A DNA stretch of 38,253 nt from Eggerthellaceae bacterium (GTDB lineage: Bacteria > Actinomycetota > Coriobacteriia > Coriobacteriales > Eggerthellaceae): positions 1 through 38,253 of the forward strand of contig JAUNJT010000004.1 of assembly GCA_030533105.1 (NCBI GenBank). Direction: 5' to 3'. The notes under the pieces were generated by a model. The model had not been told where the DNA came from, made no database searches, and saw only the letters and a program-made list of their open reading frames with translations. This document shows, in pieces, positions 31,816 to 38,253 of the stretch (its first letter is position 1; each line of letters opens with the position of its first letter). Made by a program: the position numbers and the translations under genes.

Positions 31816-33200
31816 ATCTGATGAGCCTGTGCGCCACACCCCGCATTCTGATCTCCGCCGTCTCGAGCGGATCGGGAAAGACGACCATCACGAGTGGCCT
31901 GTTGCGTTGCCTTGCGCGACGCGGCATGAAACTAGAAGCCTACAAGTGCGGCCCCGACTACATCGACCCGATGTTCCACAAGCGCGTGCTCGATACGCCG
32001 TGCCGCAACCTCGACCTTTTCTTCTCGACGGAAGACGAAGTGAGAACCCTTTTCGGCCAAAGCTCGCAAAACGCTGAGCTTGCCGTACTCGAGGGCGTCA
32101 TGGGCTTTTTCGATGGGTTGGGTGGCACGACGACGCAGGCCAGCGCCTATCATCTGGCAAGAACAACGCACACGCCCGTCATCCTTATCGCGGATGGGCG
32201 CGGCACCTCGCTTACGCTCGCCTCGGTGATCAAGGGCGTGCAAGAGTTCCGCGAGCAAACCCATATCGCCGGCGTCATCGTCAACCGTTGTTCGAAAAGC
32301 GCCTATTCCCTCATCTCGCGCGCCGTTGAATCGGAGTGCGATATCCCCGTACTCGGCTACGTGCCGGTTGAGCACGATGCGGTACTTGAAAGCAGGCACT
32401 TGGGTCTGATCACCGCTGACGAGGTCACCGACTTGCAAGCACGCATCGATAAGATGGCAGATTTGCTCGATGACTCTGTAGATGTCGATGGGCTCATCGC
32501 CATCGCAAGAGATGCCGAACCGTTCGAGTACGAACCATTCGAAATCGAGCCCATCGTCCAGAACGCACCCGTCATCGCAGTAGCGAACGACAACGCTTTC
32601 TGCTTCTATTACGAAGAGAGCCTTGAGCGGCTGCGCCAACTCGGCGCTACGATCGTCGGCTTCTCTCCTTTGCATGACGAGAAGCTACCCGAAGACGCAG
32701 ACGCGCTCTACTTCGGTGGCGGTTATCCTGAACTGTATGCCAAGGAGCTTTCCGCAAACGAAGCGATGCTCGCATCGGTAAGGCATGCATGCGGAACCGG
32801 CATGCCCATCTTCGCCGAATGCGGCGGCTTCCTCTATCTTAAAGAACACCTGACCGATTTAGAGGGCATCGAGTGGCCGCTGGCAGGCATCTTGCCTGGC
32901 GGTGCCCACTATACAGGCAAGCTCTCACGCTTCGGATATATCGAGCTCGCAGCGCAGCAAGCAGGCTTCGCTGCGCAAATAGGTGAAACCTTCAGGGCGC
33001 ACGAATTCCATTATTACGATAGCGATGAGAATGGTACGGCCTTCCATGCCAGAAAGCCCCTTTCAAAGCGCAATTGGGATTGCTGTTATTCGGATAATCA
33101 TCTGTTCGCGGGCTTTCCGCATCTATACCTACCCGCCGCACCTCGTTTCGCCGAGAACTTCGTTCGAGCCGCCTCGGCGTTCAAGGAGGCAAAAGGGTAA
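31812..33200 (+). CDS. cbiA: Cobyrinate a,c-diamide synthase
   Basis: A 462-residue glutamine-dependent amidase for the a and c side chains. The ATP-binding part has ILISAVSSGSGKTTITSGLL and YKCGPDYIDPMFH. LEGVMGFFDGLGG and VIVNRC are also present. The C-terminal triad glutamine amidotransferase part contains YFGGGYPELYAKEL and FAECGGFLYL, with nucleophile Cys337, then FRAHEFHYYD. The GTG start at 31812 overlaps the cbiET stop by 4 bases; ATG 31821 is an alternative with slightly better position. It ends with a TAATG junction to cbiB. Confidence 0.96.
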   Translation: MNLMSLCATPRILISAVSSGSGKTTITSGLLRCLARRGMKLEAYKCGPDYIDPMFHKRVLDTPCRNLDLFFSTEDEVRTLFGQSSQNAELAVLEGVMGFFDGLGGTTTQASAYHLARTTHTPVILIADGRGTSLTLASVIKGVQEFREQTHIAGVIVNRCSKSAYSLISRAVESECDIPVLGYVPVEHDAVLESRHLGLITADEVTDLQARIDKMADLLDDSVDVDGLIAIARDAEPFEYEPFEIEPIVQNAPVIAVANDNAFCFYYEESLERLRQLGATIVGFSPLHDEKLPEDADALYFGGGYPELYAKELSANEAMLASVRHACGTGMPIFAECGGFLYLKEHLTDLEGIEWPLAGILPGGAHYTGKLSRFGYIELAAQQAGFAAQIGETFRAHEFHYYDSDENGTAFHARKPLSKRNWDCCYSDNHLFAGFPHLYLPAAPRFAENFVRAASAFKEAKG

Positions 33201-34183
33201 TGAAGCTCATCCTCGCGTGCATCGTTGGAGTCGCACTCGACTTCGCACTCGGAGAGCGCTTAAGCGCCATCTGCCCCGCTGTGCTCTTCGGCAAGCTCAT
33301 CGCTGCACTCGAGCCCGCACTTCGCAAACGTTTCCCCGCCACCAAGCAAGGCGAACGTACAACCGGCATCCTTCTAGTGCTCATCGTGTGCGTCATCGCC
33401 TTTGTCGTGCCTTGGGCGATACTTATGCTCTGCGGATTGATCTGGGAATGGCTTCCTGTCATCATTTCGGCGTTCTGGCTCTACCAGATCGTTGCAACAA
33501 AGGGTCTGGCGGATGCCGGCATGACGGTTTACAACGCACTCGCATCAGGTGACCTGGAGGCCTCAAGGAAAGCCGTAGGAATGATCGTCGGCAGGGATAC
33601 CGACCGCCTAGACGAAGCGGGCGTCGTTCGAGGCACCGTCGAAACCATCGCCGAGAACACTTCGGATGGCATCATCGCCCCTGTCTTCTGGTTCGTTATC
33701 GGCGGCGCTCCCCTCGCGATGCTCTACAAGGCCATCAACACCATGGATTCCATGATCGGTTACAAGAATGACCAGTACCGCTATTTCGGGACATGCGCGG
33801 CGCTTTTGGATGATGTCGTCAACTGGATTCCCGCGCGACTGAGCGCATTCGCCCTCATGTTCTCCGCTCTCTTCGTCAAAGATGCCGATGCATCGCGCGC
33901 CTTTAAGATCTGGCGTCGCGACCGTCGTAAGTCCCCTTCGCCGAACTCCGCACAAACCGAAAGCGTTGTTGCCGGCGCGCTCGGCGTGAAGCTGCTTGGA
34001 CCCATGTATTACTTCGGCGTCCTGCATGACAAGGAATTCATCGGCGATGAGGTGCGCGCCATCGAGCCCGACGATATCAAGCGGACCAATCGTCTCATGT
34101 ACGGTGCGGTTATCGCATCCACGCTTGTGTTCTGCGCAATTAGGCTTGCCTTGCAATTCGCCATCGGAGGGGAGGTGCTTTAG
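33200..34183 (+). CDS. cbiB: Adenosylcobinamide-phosphate synthase
   Basis: A 327-residue membrane enzyme that attaches (R)-1-aminopropan-2-ol phosphate to adenosylcobyric acid. It starts LACIVGVALDFALGERL, with helices near 54-95. The conserved segments are GRDTDRLDEAGVVRGTVETIAENTSDGIIAPVFW, LAMLYKAINTMDSMIGYKND and YFGTCAALLDDVVNWIPARL. The family is called CbiB or CobD depending on the species; here cbiB is used because the next gene is the decarboxylase. AGGAGG lies upstream and the ATG overlaps the cbiA stop by one base. Confidence 0.95.
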   Translation: MKLILACIVGVALDFALGERLSAICPAVLFGKLIAALEPALRKRFPATKQGERTTGILLVLIVCVIAFVVPWAILMLCGLIWEWLPVIISAFWLYQIVATKGLADAGMTVYNALASGDLEASRKAVGMIVGRDTDRLDEAGVVRGTVETIAENTSDGIIAPVFWFVIGGAPLAMLYKAINTMDSMIGYKNDQYRYFGTCAALLDDVVNWIPARLSAFALMFSALFVKDADASRAFKIWRRDRRKSPSPNSAQTESVVAGALGVKLLGPMYYFGVLHDKEFIGDEVRAIEPDDIKRTNRLMYGAVIASTLVFCAIRLALQFAIGGEVL

Positions 34184-35242
34184 ATGCTCGACCACGGTGG
34201 GGATATCCAAGGTTTCGTCGATGAGTTCGGTTACGAACCGCTCGATTTCTCCGCAAACGTTTCGCCTCTAGGGCTTCCCGATGAAGTAGTAAAGGCGATT
34301 GAGGGATGCATCGCGGGCCTTGCCGCATATCCCGATCCGCTATGCCGCAAGCTGACCTGTGCACTTGGTGCACATCATGGCATCGACCCCACGCACATCC
34401 TGTGCGGGAACGGCTGCTCTGACCTAATTTATCGTATCGCTCGCGTGCTCGAGCCGAAGCGCGCATTGCTCGCTGCTCCGACCTTCTCGGAATATGCAAC
34501 GGCATTGTCGCAGGTCAATTGCGATATCAAACGTCATTATCTAGCACCCGGCACTGGCTACGCCCTCGATGAATCCTTCATCGCTGCCATCACCGATGAC
34601 ATCGATGTGGTGTTCATCTGCCAACCCAACAATCCGTGCGGGCTCGTCACGCCACGCGACGTGGTCGAACGGGCATTGGCCCGCTGCAACGAAATCGATG
34701 CCTGGCTCATCGTCGACGAATGTTTCATCGAATTCATCGATGACCCTTCCGCTACGACCATGGAATCGCACATTGCCGATAGCGAGAAGCTCATCATCTT
34801 GAAAGCATTCACGAAGCTCTACGGCATGGCGGGCCTTCGTTTGGGATATCTGCTCGGCACCGACGCAGCACTCATCGATCGGCTGCGCAACGCCGAGCAG
34901 CCTTGGGCCGTTTCCACCGTTGCACAGACCGCAGGCATCGCAGCGCTTTCCAGCACAGGCTATGTGGAGAAGCTACGCGAGCTTGTACAAGCCGAGCGCG
35001 CATTCATGAAGGAAAAGCTTGCCCAACTCGGCATCCGCGCACAAGGCGAAGCGAACTACCTGTTCTTCGAATTGAACGATGGTGGCGAACTCGTCAGCCA
35101 CCTAAGGCACCATGGCATCCTCATCCGCGACTGCTCGAATTTCCCCGGCCTTGGGGTGGGCAGCTATCGCGTCGCGATTCTCTCGCACGAGAAGAATGAA
35201 AAACTCATTGCGGCTCTCGCCGATGCTTTGCAGGAGAAGTGA
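34184..35242 (+). CDS. cobD: L-threonine-O-3-phosphate decarboxylase (PLP, aminotransferase fold)
   Basis: A 352-residue PLP enzyme of the histidinol-phosphate aminotransferase fold, making aminopropanol phosphate for cbiB. It begins LDHGGDIQGFVDEFGYEPLDFSANV, the CobD/CobC hallmark start. The pyridoxal-lysine motif is KAFTKLYGMAGLRLGY, with Lys211 as Schiff-base residue. FICQPNNPCGLVTPRD and WLIVDECFIEFIDD flank the cofactor. Position directly after cbiB, with no gap, makes the decarboxylase call much more likely than a histidine-pathway aminotransferase. GGAGG lies upstream. Confidence 0.93.
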   Translation: MLDHGGDIQGFVDEFGYEPLDFSANVSPLGLPDEVVKAIEGCIAGLAAYPDPLCRKLTCALGAHHGIDPTHILCGNGCSDLIYRIARVLEPKRALLAAPTFSEYATALSQVNCDIKRHYLAPGTGYALDESFIAAITDDIDVVFICQPNNPCGLVTPRDVVERALARCNEIDAWLIVDECFIEFIDDPSATTMESHIADSEKLIILKAFTKLYGMAGLRLGYLLGTDAALIDRLRNAEQPWAVSTVAQTAGIAALSSTGYVEKLRELVQAERAFMKEKLAQLGIRAQGEANYLFFELNDGGELVSHLRHHGILIRDCSNFPGLGVGSYRVAILSHEKNEKLIAALADALQEK

Positions 35243-35243
35243 T

Positions 35244-36764
35244 ATGACGAAAGCAATCATGATACAAGGCACCACGTCCGATGCTGGCAAGAGCTACACC
35301 GTTGCCGCGTTGTGCCGCATCCTCAAGCGCAGGGGTTATTCTCCCGCGCCGTTTAAGAGCCAGAACATGGCCTTGAACAGCTTCATCACGCACGATGGCA
35401 TGGAGATGGGCCGCGCGCAGGTCATGCAGGCAGAAGCGGCGGGCATCGAGCCCGACGTGGCCATGAATCCGATTCTGCTCAAGCCGACCGGCGATACGGG
35501 AAGCCAGATCATCGTCAACGGACAGGTACTCGACAACATGTCGGCCGTCGATTATTTTGCATTCAAGCACACGCTGAAACCTCAGATTCGCGCGGCGTTT
35601 GCGAAACTCGCAGAAACCCATGACATCATCGTCATCGAAGGAGCGGGATCACCTGCTGAAATCAACCTGAAGAGCGATGATATCGTTAACATGGGCGTTG
35701 CAAAGATGTTCAACGCGCCCGTGCTCATCGTTGGTGACATCGACCGTGGCGGCGTGTTCGCAAGCTTGTACGGCACCATCGCCCTGCTCGAGGACGACGA
35801 GCGTGCTCTGGTCAAAGGAACGATCATCAACAAGTTCCGCGGCGATGAGTCGCTGCTCACGCCCGGCCTCGACAAACTGGAAGAGCTGTGCGGCGTTCCG
35901 TGCCTCGGTGTCGTACCCTATTTGCGACTCGACATCGACGACGAGGATTCGCTTTCCAGCCGCATCGTGCAGTACGAGGCAACGCCTGGCATAATCGATG
36001 TGGCTGTCATCAGGCTTCCGCACGTCAGCAACTTCACCGACCTCAATCCACTCGAACGTTATCGCCAGGTATCGGTACGTTATGTCGACAGGCTCAGTCG
36101 CCTCGGTCAGCCCGACCTCATCGTCATCCCCGGCGCGAAGAACACGCTGTTCGACCTCGCATGGCTCAAAGAGCAAGGCCTTGCTGAAGCGATTTGCGCA
36201 TGCGCAGCGGCAGGCACCATCATTCTCGGCATCTGCGGTGGCTATCAGATCCTTGGTGAGACCATCGACGACCCCGATGGCATGGAAGCTGGCGGCATGG
36301 CGGAAGGCCTCGGGCTTCTGCCGGTCGCTACCGTCTTCACAACAGAGAAGACCCAGACGCGCGTCCATGCGTGCACGCACGCATTCTCCGAGCCGCTTGA
36401 AACGCTTTCGAACACCACGCTTACCGGTTACGAAATCCACATGGGCTCTACGACGCTCGCCCCAGATGCGCAAGCGTTCGCGACCATCGTCGATGCGGCA
36501 ACGGGAGAAGAGAAGCTCGACGGATGCGTGAGCGGTAACATCATGGGCACCTACTGCCACGGCTTGTTCGAAGACGGTAGCTTCGTACAGGCGCTTGTCT
36601 CGCTTCTGTGCAAGCGAACGGGCGTGGCAGATGAAGGTTCGCCTGAATTGAGTTTCGCGGACTATAAGGAATCCCAATACGATGCGCTGGCCGATGCGGT
36701 CGAGGCTGCTTTGGATATGGACAAACTCATGCGTATCATCGAGGAGGGTGTATGCAACGAATAG
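35244..36764 (+). CDS. cbiP: Cobyric acid synthase
   Basis: A 506-residue enzyme (also called CobQ) that amidates the b, d, e and g side chains. The ATP loop is IMIQGTTSDAGKSYTVAALC. FKSQNMALNSFIT and MGRAQVMQAEAAGIEPDVAMNPILLKP follow, all family hallmarks. The C-terminal GATase has GICGGYQILGE with nucleophile Cys331, LTGYEIHMG and GTYCHGLFEDG. The frame is open upstream, but ATG 35244 follows AGGAGAAG and the cobD stop by one base. Its last 13 bases overlap cbiC. Confidence 0.96.
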   Translation: MTKAIMIQGTTSDAGKSYTVAALCRILKRRGYSPAPFKSQNMALNSFITHDGMEMGRAQVMQAEAAGIEPDVAMNPILLKPTGDTGSQIIVNGQVLDNMSAVDYFAFKHTLKPQIRAAFAKLAETHDIIVIEGAGSPAEINLKSDDIVNMGVAKMFNAPVLIVGDIDRGGVFASLYGTIALLEDDERALVKGTIINKFRGDESLLTPGLDKLEELCGVPCLGVVPYLRLDIDDEDSLSSRIVQYEATPGIIDVAVIRLPHVSNFTDLNPLERYRQVSVRYVDRLSRLGQPDLIVIPGAKNTLFDLAWLKEQGLAEAICACAAAGTIILGICGGYQILGETIDDPDGMEAGGMAEGLGLLPVATVFTTEKTQTRVHACTHAFSEPLETLSNTTLTGYEIHMGSTTLAPDAQAFATIVDAATGEEKLDGCVSGNIMGTYCHGLFEDGSFVQALVSLLCKRTGVADEGSPELSFADYKESQYDALADAVEAALDMDKLMRIIEEGVCNE

Positions 36765-37411
36765 GAATGCTGCAAATCGAGAACGTGCTGCCAAATGATA
36801 TCGAACGGCGAAGCATGCAAATCATCGATGAGGAGCTGAGCGCGCAAGGCATCACGCTCGATCCTGCCCAGGCACCGGTCATAAAGCGGTGCATTCACAC
36901 ATCTGCCGATTTCGATTATGCGCGTAACCTCGCGTTTTCGCCGCATGCTCTCGAAGCGGGCATCGAAGCTCTCAAAGCCGGTTGCACCATCGTCACCGAT
37001 ACGAAGATGGCATATAGCGGCATCAGCAAACCGACGCTCGCGAAGCTCGGTTGCCAGGCCGCATGCTTCATCGCCGATGAAGATGTTGCACGACGCGCGA
37101 AGGAATCCGGCTGCACGCGTTCGACAATCTGCATGGATAAGGCCGCCGAGGTCGAGGGCGATGTGATCATCGCCATCGGCAACGCGCCGACCGCACTCAT
37201 CCGCGTCGCAGAACTGATCGATGAAGGTAAGCTCAAACCCAAGCTGGTCATCGGAGCTCCCGTTGGTTTTGTGAACGTCGAGGTCAGTAAAGAAATCATC
37301 ATGGAGCGCAATGTAGAGTATATCGTCGCACGCGGGCGCAAGGGCGGCAGCAACATCGCAGCTTGCATTGTAAACGCACTGCTCTATCTCGCGACGGGAA
37401 GGAGCCTGTAA
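36752..37411 (+). CDS. cbiC: Cobalt-precorrin-8 methylmutase
   Basis: A 219-residue enzyme that moves the C11 methyl to C12, forming cobyrinic acid. The catalytic histidine is His49 in KRCIHTSADFDYA. TIVTDTKMAYSGISK, IAIGNAPTALIRVAELID, VIGAPVGFVNVEVSKE and VARGRKGGSNIAACIVNALL are the conserved blocks. GGAGG is close upstream of ATG 36752, which lies inside the end of cbiP. It is placed after the amidases although it acts before them, so gene order does not follow pathway order. Confidence 0.96.
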   Translation: MQRIGMLQIENVLPNDIERRSMQIIDEELSAQGITLDPAQAPVIKRCIHTSADFDYARNLAFSPHALEAGIEALKAGCTIVTDTKMAYSGISKPTLAKLGCQAACFIADEDVARRAKESGCTRSTICMDKAAEVEGDVIIAIGNAPTALIRVAELIDEGKLKPKLVIGAPVGFVNVEVSKEIIMERNVEYIVARGRKGGSNIAACIVNALLYLATGRSL

Positions 37412-37417
37412 GCACGT

Positions 37418-38253
37418 ATGGCTAACGAACTCACAAAGCAACAAAGGAAATCGCGCTCGGTCATCGCGTTCGTGATCCTGTTCGTGGCGTTGATTGCATT
37501 CTTCATCGTCAACGTCATAGCGGGCAGCGTGAACATGTCCATGTCAGACGTTCTCGCGGTTTTCTCAGGAAACGGCGATTCGCTGTATTCCGATATTATC
37601 TTGCAAATGCGCATCCCGCGCGCACTCGCTGCCATCATCCTCGGTGGCGCGCTAGCGCTTGCTGGCTATCTTCTGCAAACCTTCTTCCATAACCCGATTG
37701 CCGGCCCGTTCGTCCTCGGTATCTCGAGCGGCGCAAAGCTCATCATCGCGATTTGCATGGTGTTCGCCCTTCAGGCTGGCATCAAGATGTCATCCACTTT
37801 GATGATCATCGCGGCATTCCTTGGCGCGATGATGGCCATGGGTTTCGTCCTTGTTCTCTCGAAACGCATCAAGGGACAGGGCATGCTCATCGTTGGCGGC
37901 GTTATGATCGGCTACATCTGCAGCGCAATCACCGAGCTCATCATCACCTTCGCCAATGATTCGGATATCGTGAATCTGCACAATTGGTCGCTCGGTAGCT
38001 TCAGTGGTATCACCTGGAGCAACGTTTCAGTTTCGTTCATCGTCGTCATGGCCGCATCGATTGCCGTATTTATGCTCTCGAAACCCATTTCGGCATATCA
38101 GCTCGGTGAGAACTATGCAGCCAACGTCGGCGTGAACGTCAAGGTATTCCGGGCACTGCTCGTCTTGCTATCCAGCTTGCTTGCAGCATGCGTCACCGCA
38201 TTCGCAGGTCCGATCTCGTTCGTCGGCATCGCCGTCCCGCAGCTGATCAAAGG
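37418..38253 (+). CDS. FecCD/BtuC-family ABC transporter permease (cut by window edge)
   Basis: The first 278 residues of a FecCD-type permease; the rest lies outside the window. A polar N-terminus (MANELTKQQRKSRS) precedes hydrophobic helices. RIPRALAAIILGGALALAGYL, then QTFFHNPIAGPFVLGISSGAKL, is the family signature. AYQLGENYAANVGVNV and AFAGPISFVGIAVPQLIK, next to the ATPase-contact loop, are also typical. It starts 6 bases after cbiC; the GGAAGGAG site is 13 bases away. The family imports Fe-siderophores, haem, cobalamin or cobinamide. Placement in a B12-switched operon favours corrinoid or cobalt-complex uptake (inference). The binding protein and ATPase would be expected next. Confidence 0.93.
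   Translation, partial: MANELTKQQRKSRSVIAFVILFVALIAFFIVNVIAGSVNMSMSDVLAVFSGNGDSLYSDIILQMRIPRALAAIILGGALALAGYLLQTFFHNPIAGPFVLGISSGAKLIIAICMVFALQAGIKMSSTLMIIAAFLGAMMAMGFVLVLSKRIKGQGMLIVGGVMIGYICSAITELIITFANDSDIVNLHNWSLGSFSGITWSNVSVSFIVVMAASIAVFMLSKPISAYQLGENYAANVGVNVKVFRALLVLLSSLLAACVTAFAGPISFVGIAVPQLIK

Noticed and set aside
35649-36794. A 381-codon minus-strand open frame across cbiP
   Set aside because: It is antisense to well-conserved cobyric acid synthase sequence and has no recognisable domain or ribosome site.

Overview
The window looks like a chromosomal segment from a strictly anaerobic actinobacterium of the class Coriobacteriia, most likely Eggerthellaceae. This is inference from the gene families (CCG-domain Fe-S protein, Old Yellow Enzyme homologue, Tat-signal protein, complete anaerobic cbi pathway), moderately high GC, and strong AGGAGG-type ribosome binding sites mixed with weak or leaderless-looking starts. 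I see no insertion sequence, phage gene, CRISPR array, tRNA or rRNA.

Left part (1-8031, minus strand). An Old Yellow Enzyme family flavin oxidoreductase is cut by the window edge. Its upstream region has an extended -10 and a perfect 14-bp palindrome. Next come an orphan MoaD/ThiS-like ubiquitin-fold protein, a terminator, the single-chain purL, a two-helix membrane protein of unknown function, and an OmpR-type response regulator with its sensor kinase.

Redox cluster (8156-12195, plus strand). Divergent from the two-component system are a Tat-signal extracytoplasmic protein, a two-CCG-domain Fe-S protein (HdrB/GlpC-like) and an FAD/NAD oxidoreductase. They form a tight three-gene unit that may be a small electron-transfer module. 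The last gene overlaps, tail to tail, a hydantoinase/oxoprolinase gene. That gene ends a minus-strand galE-trkA-hyuA operon, which has a dyad near its presumed start site.

Centre (16203-25087). This part holds a PcsB-like coiled-coil peptidoglycan hydrolase with a strong terminator, a MATE exporter, and a zinc-ribbon/coiled-coil membrane protein followed by an OFA-like MFS transporter. A terminator-quality hairpin lies inside the first codons of the MFS gene. A second minus-strand operon follows: lipoprotein, EamA transporter, divergent shikimate-kinase-like enzyme, MATE exporter.

Right part (25278-38253, plus strand). A promoter and a cobalamin riboswitch, with a possible terminator, lead a tightly packed operon: a small NEAT-like lipoprotein, then cbiD, cbiF, cbiG, cbiH, cbiJ, cbiET, cbiA, cbiB, cobD, cbiP (cobQ) and cbiC, then a FecCD/BtuC-type ABC permease cut by the window edge. 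The set covers most of the anaerobic corrin ring steps, side-chain amidation and aminopropanol attachment. Cobaltochelatase, CbiL, the adenosyltransferase and the nucleotide-loop genes are not in view. A B12-controlled lipoprotein at the head of the operon and an importer at its tail suggest that corrinoid or metal uptake is coupled to synthesis.
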